Source of the DNA: Elusimicrobiales bacterium | GTDB taxonomy: Bacteria; Elusimicrobiota; Elusimicrobia; Elusimicrobiales; UBA9959 | DNA length: 64,000 nt | Direction: 5' to 3' | Assembly (NCBI GenBank): GCA_028713125.1 | Contig: JAQTOU010000001.1 | Coordinates: forward strand, 390,273-454,272 | Part shown: positions 1 through 8,006 of the stretch, piece by piece | Numbering within the stretch: position 1 is the stretch's first letter | Layout: each line of letters begins with the position of its first letter | Made by a program: the position numbers and the translations under genes | Notes under the pieces: generated by a model | What the model was told of the DNA's origin: nothing | The model's database searches: none | The model's input: the letters and a program-made list of their open reading frames with translations, nothing else

Positions 1-12
1 CGAAGTCATCAT
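1..12 (-). CDS. First codons of a gene running off the left edge
   Basis: On the minus strand two tandem ATG codons (positions 12-7) are preceded by a good Shine-Dalgarno sequence (AAAGGAGACA, just upstream), so a gene probably starts here and continues outside the window. Only about four codons (M-M-T-S or M-T-S) are visible, so nothing can be said about its product. The gene would be divergent from the metallo-hydrolase at 312. Confidence 0.45.
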
Positions 13-299
13 TGTCTCCTTTCGGATCTATAATGTTAATGCGTACCCGGGGGCCTGGCCGGTTAGATGAAAAATAACTTTGGTATCCCCCCATGAACTT
101 CCCCATAACCATTGTAGCAAATCCCAAAGCTCATAAAAAGTAAAAAAACCCGCTCGCCGGCGCAAAAAAAGGACCCCGGACTGTATTTTTGAGGGATTTA
201 TATATAGTCCCAAGGCCTATATAGCCTTGGGCCCTTTGACGCTGGTCAAGCGCCACGGCATCCCATACAATATGCCATGGAGCAAACTCTCGGCGCCCG
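13..299. other. Divergent intergenic region, no gene seen
   Basis: This stretch lies between the left-edge gene and the secreted metallo-hydrolase gene and presumably holds both promoters. It is more AT-rich than its surroundings. It contains an 8-bp inverted repeat (CCCAAGGC at 209-216 and GCCTTGGG at 224-231) with no T-run on either side. A 61-codon open frame on the minus strand (213-28) has no ribosome site and no recognisable family and is not called. Confidence 0.4.
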
Positions 300-305
300 T
301 ATAAA
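300..305 (+). promoter_or_regulatory. -10 box of a probable leaderless promoter
   Basis: TATAAA is followed by six bases (GGCTAA) and then the ATG at 312. This spacing puts the expected transcription start on the A of the start codon. No Shine-Dalgarno sequence precedes the ATG. The same arrangement recurs before several other genes in the window. Confidence 0.5.
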
Positions 306-311
306 GGCTAA

Positions 312-1271
312 ATGAAAAGACTAACTCTTGCCGTGGCCATTCTACTCCTTGCCTCCGCGAACCTAAGGGCCCAGCTCAACGCCTACTTCGTCAACGTAGG
401 ACAGGGCGACGCGATCTATCTCGAGTTCCCCAACGGGACCAACGCGCTTATCGACGGCGGCCCTTCGGGCGAGCCGATCTACCAGTTCCTGAAAGGGAAA
501 GGCGTCACCAAGCTGGACCGGGTGGTCCTCACCCATCCCCACAGCGACCATTACCGCGGCCTTAAAAAAGTTTTCAATTCTTTCGAAGTGGACAAATATT
601 ACGACACCCGGGCGGAGAACGTGGACGCCCAGGGGGACAATAATCTCCGCGAGCTGGCCGGAGCCGAGCCCGGTTGCAGGACCCTCTACCCCGAGCCCGG
701 CAGCGAGCTCAAGTGGGACAGCAATGTAACCGTGAAGGTCCTCAGTTCCTGCACCAAAGCGGTGCAGATGCACGACAATGACGAAACCAATAACTGCTCC
801 CTCGTGCTCCGCGTCTATTATAACGGCAACGGGATACTTCTCACCGGCGACGCCGAATCCACCATCGAAAGCGAAATAATGCGCAACTACAAAAGCGGCC
901 TTAATTCCACCTATATCAAAATAGGCCATCACGGCGCGCGCACCTCCACTTCCGCCCAGTTCCTGGCCCGCGTCCAGCCCAAGGTCGCCATAATCTCAGT
1001 CGGCAAGGACAATGTCTACGGCCACCCCCACAAAGAATCCTTAGACCGCCTCCGCGCCGCCGGCGCCCAGGTCTACACCACCCTCGGCGGAACCCAGTCT
1101 CTCACCATCCCGGCCCCCCACAAAGGCATGGAGCTGCTCCTGGACGGCCAGCCCCAGTTCGGCGACCTGAGCAGCACCGAAACCCCCAAGTTCAACATGG
1201 AAGAGCGCCCCTTCGAAACCGCCGACCGCGCCGCCCTCCAGCAGCTGCAGGAAACCGCCCCAGCGAAATAA
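312..1271 (+). CDS. Exported ComEC/Rec2-like metallo-beta-lactamase-fold hydrolase
   Basis: A 319-residue protein with a cleavable signal peptide (about residues 1-20, ending in LRAQ). The rest matches the metallo-beta-lactamase fold as found in the C-terminal part of ComEC/Rec2: NVGQGDA near residue 28, the metal-binding THPHSDH near 74-80, an LLTGDAE strand, an IGHHGARTS motif and a late GHPH. The metal ligands all appear to be present, so it should be active. Unlike ComEC there is no membrane channel; these free-standing secreted homologues have no settled function, though some may be nucleases. Start chosen at the ATG after a TATAAA box. It stands alone and is closed by a strong terminator. 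Confidence 0.8.
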   Translation: MKRLTLAVAILLLASANLRAQLNAYFVNVGQGDAIYLEFPNGTNALIDGGPSGEPIYQFLKGKGVTKLDRVVLTHPHSDHYRGLKKVFNSFEVDKYYDTRAENVDAQGDNNLRELAGAEPGCRTLYPEPGSELKWDSNVTVKVLSSCTKAVQMHDNDETNNCSLVLRVYYNGNGILLTGDAESTIESEIMRNYKSGLNSTYIKIGHHGARTSTSAQFLARVQPKVAIISVGKDNVYGHPHKESLDRLRAAGAQVYTTLGGTQSLTIPAPHKGMELLLDGQPQFGDLSSTETPKFNMEERPFETADRAALQQLQETAPAK

Positions 1272-1281
1272 ACCCCCCAAT

Positions 1282-1321
1282 AAAAAACGCGCCCCCTGTC
1301 TCCGGGCGCGTTTTTTATTTT
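1282..1321. terminator. Intrinsic terminator
   Basis: Stem ACGCGCCC (1287-1294) pairs with GGGCGCGT (1304-1311) and is flanked by an A-run before and a T-run after. It terminates the metallo-hydrolase transcript and could also act on transcripts from the right. Confidence 0.9.
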
Positions 1322-1356
1322 TAGAAGGAGATTCGGCACTGCTGCTTCCCGGCTAG

Positions 1357-1545
1357 AGTAAAGACGCGCAATATCTGTGGAGGGGCGGCAAGGGGACCGG
1401 GTTAGCAAAACCGTCGTTGAGCCCGACGCTTGCGTAGCGCGGAGGGCGAATACCGAGCGAGGCCACGGTGTGGCCGAGTGTGTTTTGCGTTCCGGTCCAC
1501 TTGCCGCCCCGACTGGGCATCCCGCGGTCTTTTATTGTCTTTACT
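1357..1545. repeat. Structured inverted-repeat element (MITE-like or RNA)
   Basis: Core arms at 1382-1400 and 1492-1510 are reverse complements over 18 of 19 bases (GGGGCGGCAAGKGGACCGG). Inside lie a second pair (GCAAAAC/GTTTTGC) and small hairpins, including GGCCAC-GGT-GTGGCC. Weaker outer arms (AGTAAAGAC at 1357-1365, GTCTTTACT at 1537-1545) extend the symmetry to the btuD stop codon. No protein is encoded. It could be a miniature mobile element or a folded RNA in the btuD 3' region. A similar-sized element with the same GGGGCGG ends lies at 35944-36066. Confidence 0.6.
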
Positions 1546-2284
1546 TCGGCAGCAAAGGCGAATCGGGAGGGATGCCATAGGCCGCCGCCAGCCTCTCCGG
1601 CTCCAGCGCTACCGCCGCCGGCCCGAAAGAATACTTCCCCCCGCCGCCAAAAACCAGCGCCTTGCCGCAGCCCAGCCTGGCCACCGCCGGCTCGTGGAGC
1701 ACGGCCGCCACCGCCAGCCCGCGGCCGGCCAGCCGGGCGAGCAGCGCCATGATCCCGGACTTGTATTTAAGATCTAAATGCGAAGTAGGCTCGTCCAGCA
1801 GCAGGACCTTTGTCTCCTGCGCCAGCGCCTGAGCGATAAAGACGAGCTGGCGCTCGCCGGTAGAAAGAGTATTTATCGAGCGCTCCGCGAACGGGGCGAT
1901 CCCCGTCTCCTCCATAGCCAGGTCGGCGGCCTTCCCGTCCTCCGCGGAATAGCCGCGCCAGAACCCGGCCCTCGCCGTGCGCCCGAGCAGTACGGTCTCC
2001 CGGACGGAAAAATCATAAGGCGTAGCGGTCTCGCTCGCGACGTAGGCCGCCAGCCGCGCCAGGCGCCCCGGCCCGATAGAAGCCGCTTCCAGCCCGCCGA
2101 GCCGGACGGAACCCGACGACGGCTTCATAAAGCCAGTAAGAAGCCTCAAGAGCGTCGATTTTCCGGACCCGTTAGGACCCAGTACGCACATGAAGTCCCC
2201 GGGGCGGAGCTCAAAGGACAGGTCCTGGATAAGCGGCCGCGGCCCGTAGGAGAAAGTCAGCCCCGAAACCTTAAGCGCGGGCAT
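1541..2284 (-). CDS. btuD: Cobalamin ABC importer ATP-binding protein BtuD
   Basis: A 247-residue ATPase of the FecE/BtuD family. It has Walker A GPNGSGKST (about 36-44), signature LSTGERQ (about 140-146) and Walker B LLLDEP (about 161-166). It would power vitamin B12 import by the permease encoded upstream. The start chosen is the ATG that overlaps the permease stop as TGATG; a longer frame begins 12 codons earlier inside the permease gene and is less likely. The family alone does not separate cobalamin from iron-siderophore transport; the cobalamin riboswitch ahead of the operon decides in favour of cobalamin or cobinamide. Confidence 0.88.
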   Translation of the reverse strand: MPALKVSGLTFSYGPRPLIQDLSFELRPGDFMCVLGPNGSGKSTLLRLLTGFMKPSSGSVRLGGLEAASIGPGRLARLAAYVASETATPYDFSVRETVLLGRTARAGFWRGYSAEDGKAADLAMEETGIAPFAERSINTLSTGERQLVFIAQALAQETKVLLLDEPTSHLDLKYKSGIMALLARLAGRGLAVAAVLHEPAVARLGCGKALVFGGGGKYSFGPAAVALEPERLAAAYGIPPDSPLLPK

Positions 2285-3222
2285 CAGTTCCTCCCCCTCG
2301 AGCTCTTCCAGAGCAGCCACATGAAGAAGGGCGCCCCGGCCAGAGCCATCACTATGCCGGCCGGGATCTCCGCGGGCGAAAAAAGAGAGCGCCCCGCCGC
2401 GTCGGCCGCCGCAAGCATGGCCGCCCCGCCCAGCGCCGCGGCCGGAACCAGGCCGCGCGCCGAGGGCCCGGTAAGGCGCCGCACGATATGGGGCGTCATC
2501 AGTCCCACGAAACCTATAGTCCCGCCGATAGCCACGGCAGCCGAAGTGGCCGCGCAGGCGAGCGTAAAGAACAAGATCCTCTCCCGCTCCGGCTCGATGC
2601 CCAGGTGATAGGCGTTCTCCGAACCGAGCGCCATCGCGTCAAGGGCGCGCCAGCGGCCCATGGCCACCGCGCCCGCGGCCGCGATTATCAGGGACGAAAC
2701 AGCGAGAACTCCGGGCTGGACCGAATATAAACCGCCCAGCACGAAGTAGAAGAGCGAGAAGGAGCGCGCGCCCGACGAAGTCAGGACGAGCATTACGAGC
2801 GCAGAGAGAAAAGCGCTGACCGCCACTCCGGCCAGGACCAGTGCGGCGTCCGACAGCCGCCCGGCAAGCCGCGCCAGCCAGTAGGACAGGAAAGTAGCTC
2901 CAAAAGCCCCCGCGAAAACAGAAAGGAAAAAAACCGGCGAGGTCCTTTCGATCCCGGCTAAAAAGCAGAAGACCGCGGCCGCCGTAGCCCCCGAGGAAGT
3001 CCCGAGTATATACGGGTCGCTGAGGGGGTTCTTAAGCACGCCCTGAAAAAGCGCCCCGGCGAGGCCGAGGCCGGCGCCGACGGCCAGCGCGGCCAGCGTG
3101 CGCGGAAGCCGGAGGTTGAGGATTATGTCCAGGTTGGAGCAGCCGGCAGGTCCCGCGGCGAGCGAGAACAGGCAGGCGGCGGCGAGGACCGCGATAAATA
3201 CCGGGAATTTATTTTTTGACAT
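2284..3222 (-). CDS. btuC: Cobalamin ABC importer permease BtuC
   Basis: A 312-residue FecCD-family permease with roughly ten hydrophobic segments. Family motifs include LRLPRTLAALAVGAGLGLAGA near residue 35, PLSDPYILG, and IGFVGLMTPHIVRRL near residue 240, the coupling region that contacts the ATPase. It overlaps btuF by 14 bases and btuD by a TGATG junction, so the three are translated together. It forms the transmembrane pathway of the BtuCDF importer. Confidence 0.9.
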   Translation of the reverse strand: MSKNKFPVFIAVLAAACLFSLAAGPAGCSNLDIILNLRLPRTLAALAVGAGLGLAGALFQGVLKNPLSDPYILGTSSGATAAAVFCFLAGIERTSPVFFLSVFAGAFGATFLSYWLARLAGRLSDAALVLAGVAVSAFLSALVMLVLTSSGARSFSLFYFVLGGLYSVQPGVLAVSSLIIAAAGAVAMGRWRALDAMALGSENAYHLGIEPERERILFFTLACAATSAAVAIGGTIGFVGLMTPHIVRRLTGPSARGLVPAAALGGAAMLAAADAAGRSLFSPAEIPAGIVMALAGAPFFMWLLWKSSRGRN

Positions 3223-4039
3223 TCAAAAAAGCGGCCAGTTTCTTTATCTCGCCGAAAAGCCTGGGGCCGGGCCGTGAAAACGCGTCGCGGTCCAGGCCGG
3301 TAATGATGCGCCCGGCCTTCGCGGCGGCCAGGCCCTTCGCCATCGGGCGCGAAAGGAATTCCTCCTCCGTGCCCGAAAGCAGGATAACGGCCTCCGGGTC
3401 CAGAAGCAGGACCTCCTCCCAGGAGGCCTGGAAGTACCCGCGTTTCTCCCCCCCGAAAATATTCTTGCCGCCGGCCAGCCGCACGGCGTCCGAAAGGAAA
3501 GAATTTCCACCGGGGGTCCAGCCGCCGGTATCCGCTTCTAGGTAGACCTTCAGCGGTTTATCCGGAAGCTTTGCCGGCATCATGCCCGCAAGTTTACCGG
3601 CGAGCTTCTCCCCCTCGCGCTTGCGGCCGAGCTCGGCGGCGATAAGGCGCACGGTCGCGAAAATATCGGCCGCGTTCTTTTCCTCCGGCAGCGAGACGAC
3701 TTTAACGCCCATCGATTCCAGCTGTTTCGAGGAGGAAGCGTCGGCCCAGGCCCCGGCGAACACGACGTCCGGCTTAAGCGAGTAGATCTTTTCTATATTC
3801 GGGCGGAGATAATCCCCCGCTTTATCTATTTTGGCCGCCGCCGGGGGCCAGTTGCAGAAATTCGAAACCCCTACCAGGTCCTTTCCGGCGCCCAGCTCGA
3901 AGATTATCTCGGTGTAGGAAGGCATCAGCGAAACGACGCGCCTGGCCTGGACCGGGAGCGGAGCCGCGGCGGTCAATAAAAATGGAACCAGCATGGATGC
4001 CGTAAGGACCCTGGCCGCAATAATTTTTTTATCTTTCAT
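3209..4039 (-). CDS. btuF: Cobalamin-binding periplasmic protein BtuF
   Basis: A 276-residue substrate-binding protein of the helical-backbone (TroA/BtuF) class. It has a signal peptide (MKDKK then a hydrophobic stretch ending near PVQA), followed by RVVSLMPSYTEIIFELGAG, VGVSNFCNWP and LKPDVVFAGAW, all typical of BtuF. The ATG at 4039 is chosen; a TTG four codons upstream would lie inside the terminator hairpin. The start codon directly follows the terminator T-run, and no good Shine-Dalgarno sequence is visible. First gene of btuFCD, controlled by the riboswitch at 4104-4188. Confidence 0.88.
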   Translation of the reverse strand: MKDKKIIAARVLTASMLVPFLLTAAAPLPVQARRVVSLMPSYTEIIFELGAGKDLVGVSNFCNWPPAAAKIDKAGDYLRPNIEKIYSLKPDVVFAGAWADASSSKQLESMGVKVVSLPEEKNAADIFATVRLIAAELGRKREGEKLAGKLAGMMPAKLPDKPLKVYLEADTGGWTPGGNSFLSDAVRLAGGKNIFGGEKRGYFQASWEEVLLLDPEAVILLSGTEEEFLSRPMAKGLAAAKAGRIITGLDRDAFSRPGPRLFGEIKKLAAFLNVKK

Positions 4040-4064
4040 AAAAAAACCCAACCGGAAGGCTGGG
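4040..4064 (-). terminator. Riboswitch expression-platform terminator abutting btuF start
   Basis: On the minus strand CCCAGCC-TTCC-GGTTGGG (4064-4047) is followed by seven T residues (4046-4040) and then directly by the btuF ATG. It is a compact intrinsic terminator placed to stop transcription before btuF when cobalamin is bound upstream. Because it covers the ribosome-binding region, it could also block translation. Confidence 0.75.
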
Positions 4065-4103
4065 CTGACCTCCCCCTCGGAATACCGGGCTTTTACCTCC
4101 GGG

Positions 4104-4188
4104 TTCGCAGTAGATCGGGCTCAGCCTTGCGGCCATACCGTTGCGGGGCAGCCGGGGATTCTAACCCCGTTCCTTCTGCGACTACTGG
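4104..4188 (-). ncRNA. Cobalamin riboswitch (short form)
   Basis: The minus strand carries the conserved cobalamin-aptamer core. There is an AAGGAA-type segment, then GAATCCCCGGCTGCCCCGC followed by AACGGTA, matching the family pattern AATCCGG-RCTGCCCCGCAACTGT. A B12-box-like AGCCCGATCTACTGCG follows. P1 is visible as CAGTAG (4187-4182) pairing with CTACTG (4113-4108). It is shorter than the classic aptamer, with reduced peripheral arms. It lies directly upstream of btuFCD and a terminator, so cobalamin binding should switch the importer off. Confidence 0.85.
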
Positions 4189-4254
4189 ATAATAATACAA
4201 AATTTTCCGGAATTACCGTGCGGGTACGGCGGGAGAGAAACCGGGCTGTGCCGG

Positions 4255-5538
4255 TCAGGAGGAGGCCTGCGGAGTAAGCGGGGGCGGGCAGAGGGGCAGC
4301 CTTATCCGCACCAGGGCGCCGGCTGGCGGGGCATTGCCTATCTCGAAGGTCCCGCCATGCTCCCGGATAAAATCGCTGGTTATCGCCAGCCCCACTCCGG
4401 TTCCGTCGGGTTTTAAAGCCCCCGCAGTCTTCCGGGACCCGGGGACAAGCCCGCCCGGCAGGCCGGGGCCGGTATCCGAAATCTCGATCTCGGCGTGCAC
4501 TCCGGCGCGCCGCAGAACGACGCTTACCTTTTTTTCCGCGCGGGGCCCTACCGCGTCCAGGGAATTCTTGAGTATGTTGTAAAAAGCCAGCTGGAGCTCA
4601 TGCCGCGGCATTTCGACGCACATAGCCCCGTCGGGGAAATCCGCCGTAAGGGCCACCCCCGCCGCGGCGGGATGGAAGGAGAGCATGGTTTTAACTCCGG
4701 ATAAAAGAGCCTTAAGGCAGAGCCGCTCCGCCTTGAGGTCGGAGCGGCGACCGTAGCAGGTTACCTGGGTCAGCATGGAGGATATCTGCTCCAGGCTTTC
4801 GCTGATCATTTTAAGCAGCTCGGCGTCATCCGGGTCGGAGGGCCTGGCCCGCTTAAAATCCAGGTAGCCCAGGGCTGAGGCGAGCGGGGTGCGAAGGTCG
4901 TGGGCGATGCGGTGGACGGTAGTCCCGATCTGCGAATACGGGCTCATCTCGGCGCATTTTTTTCCGAGCTCCTCCTGTTTAAGCCGGAGAAATTCCAGAT
5001 TGGACTGCGCTGCGGCCGTGATATGCCTTGAGGAAAGTCCGGCGAGGATAATGAAAACGAAGTTAATGCCGGAAACCACCGCGACGAAGCGGCTGTCATA
5101 GAGACCGGGCGCCACGGTATCCGTATGCCGGACCAGGGCAAGGGCGTCGCCGTAGACCGAAAATAAATAGCAAAGCGCGGTGAATAAAGGGAGCCAGCGG
5201 TCCTCTATCCCGCAAATAGCCTCGGATATCATTATCCAGAAAAAGAGGAATATGAACGGGGAGGAGATCCCGCCGGTATCGCCCACGACTACGGCCAGCA
5301 GCACCACATTGAACCAGCTTAAAAAAATAAAGAAACCCGGCTTGCACTTCAGTCGCGGGAAGGCCAGCCAGGCGGCAAGGTGCGCGACTCCGGAGAGAAA
5401 GGCGCAGGTGCAGAAAACAGGGCTGAACGGAGACCTGCCCAGTAAATACAGACAGGCGCACGCCAGGCCCAGGCAGGCTACCAGGGCCATATTCCACCTC
5501 ACCATCTCCGGACAGAGCACGGCCGACGAACTCTTCAT
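4255..5538 (-). CDS. Membrane sensor histidine kinase
   Basis: A 427-residue kinase. The N-terminal ~185 residues hold about five or six membrane helices with little extracytoplasmic sequence, so the signal is probably sensed in the membrane. HisKA follows with the phospho-acceptor in VHRIAHDLRTPL (about residue 215). The ATPase domain has NILKNSLDAV (N box), DTGPGLPGG (G1) and GTGVGLAIT (G2). A Shine-Dalgarno (GAGAGGA) precedes the ATG. No response regulator is directly adjacent. A TACCAT palindrome about 145 bases upstream (5683-5698) may be a control site. Confidence 0.85.
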   Translation of the reverse strand: MKSSSAVLCPEMVRWNMALVACLGLACACLYLLGRSPFSPVFCTCAFLSGVAHLAAWLAFPRLKCKPGFFIFLSWFNVVLLAVVVGDTGGISSPFIFLFFWIMISEAICGIEDRWLPLFTALCYLFSVYGDALALVRHTDTVAPGLYDSRFVAVVSGINFVFIILAGLSSRHITAAAQSNLEFLRLKQEELGKKCAEMSPYSQIGTTVHRIAHDLRTPLASALGYLDFKRARPSDPDDAELLKMISESLEQISSMLTQVTCYGRRSDLKAERLCLKALLSGVKTMLSFHPAAAGVALTADFPDGAMCVEMPRHELQLAFYNILKNSLDAVGPRAEKKVSVVLRRAGVHAEIEISDTGPGLPGGLVPGSRKTAGALKPDGTGVGLAITSDFIREHGGTFEIGNAPPAGALVRIRLPLCPPPLTPQASS

Positions 5539-5682
5539 TTCCTCTCCTCTCTCCGACGGTCTTTAAAAAGGGACGGCCGTCACCCCCCGGGGACGGCCGC
5601 CACAAAGCGAAGGCCCCCCTAACCCGGAGCAGGACTACCCTGTCCCGGAGTTAAGATTACATGATTTCAGTTTCCGGATATA

Positions 5683-5698
5683 TACCATATTGATGGTA
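5683..5698. promoter_or_regulatory. TACCAT-N4-ATGGTA palindrome, possible NarL-type operator
   Basis: TACCAT (5683-5688), four bases, ATGGTA (5693-5698): a perfect 6-4-6 inverted repeat. Read as two heptamers separated by two bases it resembles the 7-2-7 sites of NarL-family regulators (TACYYMT half-site). It sits upstream of the membrane kinase gene; an identical palindrome with a different spacer lies at 7973-7988. Confidence 0.5.
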
Positions 5699-5758
5699 GA
5701 TGCAGAAAAGCCGGTTCATGAGCTTCCGGGCCGCGCTGGCGGTTTGCAGGGAGGGCCT

Positions 5759-7813
5759 TCAGGTCTGGCAGGCCAGCTTTGAAAGCACGGCGGCCAGGTC
5801 CTCGCACCGGTACGGTTTCTCGAGGGCGGCGGAGAAACCGCCGCTCTTGTTCTCCGCAGAAAGCTCGTCTTCGAAATAACCGCTGGAAAGCACTACTTTA
5901 ACCTTCGGGTCCAATTCGCGGAGCCTACTGACGGCTTCCGCGCCGCCCATCCCGCACGGGACGGTAAGGTCCGCTATTACGACGTGAAAGGCGTCCGGCC
6001 CGCCCATGGCGGCCCTATAGAGCTTTATCGCTTCGGCTCCATCAGCGGCGCAGACGCACTCATAGCCCAAAGAGACGAGCATCCGGCTGGCGGCTTTAAG
6101 GACGATTTCCTCGTCGTCCATTACCAGCACGCGCCCGGAGCCCCTGGGAAGCCCGGCCGCAGCCGGGCGCCAGGCGGGGGCCATGCCCTCCGCCGCCGGC
6201 AGGTAAAGAGTGAATTCCGTGCCCGAACCGGGCAATGAGCGCGCCCGGATATCCCCGCCATGGCTCTTGACTATCGAATAGGCCATGGAGAGTCCAAGGC
6301 CGTGTCCCCGGGCCTTGGTCGTAAAGTAAGGGTCGAATATCCTTTCCAGATCATCCGCCTGGATGCCGACCCCGGCATCGGCAACGGTCAGTCTCACGTA
6401 GTTACCCTCCGCCAGCCCGCAGCCCGCAGCCTCGTCGCGGCCCACATTCTCCGCCCTGATTTCGACGACCCCCCCGTGCGGCATGGCCTCTCTGGAGTTC
6501 CGGAGCAGGTTATTCACTACCTGGCTAAGCTGGCCTTCGTCGCCGTTGACCGCCCATAGTCCCGGGGCGATCGTCACCTCGGCCCTGGAATTCGAGCCCC
6601 GCAGGGAAAAACCGCCCCACAATGAAAGCGATTCGCCAAGATCGAAAGGCTTTTTAACGGGCTGCCCGCCTTTGGCGAAAGTGAGCAGCTGGAGCGCTAT
6701 TTTCTGCGCGCCTTCGGAAGCGGCGAACATATCGGACAGAACCTCCCTGTCCCCGCCCCTGAAGCTGTCGCGCGCCATCAACACCGACAAGTTGCCTATT
6801 ATGCCGGTCATAATACTATTAAAATCGTGAACGATGCCGCCCGCCAGATGACTCAAAGACTCCGTCTTCCGCATATCCGCGATTTCGATGAGCATCCGGC
6901 AGTTCCGGCTCTCCTGCCTCTCGGCGTCGAGCCGTCCTTTCATAAGGGCGGAGATATGACCGCCCATGATCCCGGCAAAAACGCCCTCCTCGGCGGTATA
7001 ATCCTGCGGCTTATTGGCGACGGTAATATGCCCCAGCAGCCTGTCCCCGTCCCTGAGGGGTATGCTTAAAAACCGCTTAAGACCGGCGTGTGCGGGAGGC
7101 AATTCCCGACTGGAAGGGTTATTGTCGGTTAGAACTGCCCCCCCGCTGATGGCCCCGGCCCAGGGCTGATCCTTCCAGGCGCCGGCAGGGATCGTCATAG
7201 GGGCCTCGTTCACGCGGCGGTCACCGCCGCCGTCCACGATAACGGCACCCAAGATCATTTCCTCGTCCTCGTTCAAATAGCCCAGCGAGCCTGTGTCGCT
7301 GGAGAACAGGCCGAGCGCGGCGGCGAGGAGCGCCCTCCATGTTTCCGCGCCGCGCGTGGAAATAAAGATCCTGTCGATCCGCGAGAACGCGGCCAATTTG
7401 GCATTGCCGGCAGCCAGGGCCGCTTCGGCCTCTTTTATCCGCAGCAGGGAATTTATCGTGGCGACTAGGACGGGCGTTTCCACCGGCAGCCGCAGGAAGC
7501 CGTCGGCCCCGTTCTCCAGGCCGGCCGTCTGGGAGGCCGGGTCGAGCGAGGTAGCCGACAAATGGAGGACGGGGATATGCGCGGTAAGCGCATTCTCCTT
7601 TATCCGCCGGCAGACTTCAAAGCCGTCGATATCAGGCAGGTTTACGTCCAGGAGGATAAGATCCGGTTTGGCCAGTGACTTTTCCAGCCCCTCCGCGCCG
7701 GTTGCGGCCTCAACCATTTTATAATGAGGCGCCAGAACTCTGACAAGGAGCTGGCGGCCATCCTGATCGTCGTTTATCACCAGAACTTCCGGCTTAGGGC
7801 GTCTTCCTGTCAT
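5759..7813 (-). CDS. Hybrid kinase: REC-GAF-HisKA-HATPase-REC
   Basis: A soluble 684-residue hybrid kinase. The N-terminal receiver (about 5-120) has DD and the phospho-acceptor in LILLDVNLPD, but the usual KP pair is replaced (FLRLPVE), so its switch lysine is missing. A GAF-like domain follows (about 150-310), then HisKA with GGIVHDFNSIMTG, an ATPase domain (NNLLRNSREAM, DAGVGI, GHGLGLSM) and a C-terminal receiver with all key residues (DDEE, IADLTV, SSG, EKPY). The start at 7813 is chosen because AAGGAAC precedes it; a longer frame starts 11 codons upstream. It may take phosphate from, or give it to, neighbouring two-component proteins. Confidence 0.85.
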   Translation of the reverse strand: MTGRRPKPEVLVINDDQDGRQLLVRVLAPHYKMVEAATGAEGLEKSLAKPDLILLDVNLPDIDGFEVCRRIKENALTAHIPVLHLSATSLDPASQTAGLENGADGFLRLPVETPVLVATINSLLRIKEAEAALAAGNAKLAAFSRIDRIFISTRGAETWRALLAAALGLFSSDTGSLGYLNEDEEMILGAVIVDGGGDRRVNEAPMTIPAGAWKDQPWAGAISGGAVLTDNNPSSRELPPAHAGLKRFLSIPLRDGDRLLGHITVANKPQDYTAEEGVFAGIMGGHISALMKGRLDAERQESRNCRMLIEIADMRKTESLSHLAGGIVHDFNSIMTGIIGNLSVLMARDSFRGGDREVLSDMFAASEGAQKIALQLLTFAKGGQPVKKPFDLGESLSLWGGFSLRGSNSRAEVTIAPGLWAVNGDEGQLSQVVNNLLRNSREAMPHGGVVEIRAENVGRDEAAGCGLAEGNYVRLTVADAGVGIQADDLERIFDPYFTTKARGHGLGLSMAYSIVKSHGGDIRARSLPGSGTEFTLYLPAAEGMAPAWRPAAAGLPRGSGRVLVMDDEEIVLKAASRMLVSLGYECVCAADGAEAIKLYRAAMGGPDAFHVVIADLTVPCGMGGAEAVSRLRELDPKVKVVLSSGYFEDELSAENKSGGFSAALEKPYRCEDLAAVLSKLACQT

Positions 7814-7972
7814 AATCCGTTCCTTATTCACGCGGCCTATATTCAACTGCGCATCGGACGAAACAAAAGTTTCCCCGGACAGCGAGGACCGCCTTCGGCT
7901 TGAAGGCCTCCTTCGCCCCGGAAAGGGAATATGCGATTAGAATAGGATACAGCACGAAGGCTGGAATTTAAA

Positions 7973-7988
7973 TACCATGAAGATGGTA
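7973..7988. promoter_or_regulatory. TACCAT-N4-ATGGTA palindrome, second copy
   Basis: TACCAT (7973-7978), GAAG, ATGGTA (7983-7988). The arms are identical to those at 5683-5698 and only the spacer differs. It lies between the NarL-like regulator gene and the hybrid kinase gene, roughly 37 bases upstream of a possible minus-strand -10 box (TATTCT, 7944-7939). That is a sensible activator position for the hybrid kinase promoter. Confidence 0.5.
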
Positions 7989-8006
7989 GGCGGTAAAACA
8001 GGGAGT

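Noticed and set aside
28-213. A 61-codon minus-strand open frame
   Set aside because: No ribosome site, no recognisable motif and an aromatic-rich composition; it lies in a probable divergent promoter region.
209-231. Hairpin CCCAAGGC/GCCTTGGG as a terminator
   Set aside because: No T-run follows on either strand, and no gene ends next to it within the window.
5624-5648. Hairpin CCGGAGCAGG/CCTGTCCCGG downstream of the hybrid kinase as its terminator
   Set aside because: It has a mismatch and wobble pair and is followed by a G-run rather than T-run on the relevant strand.
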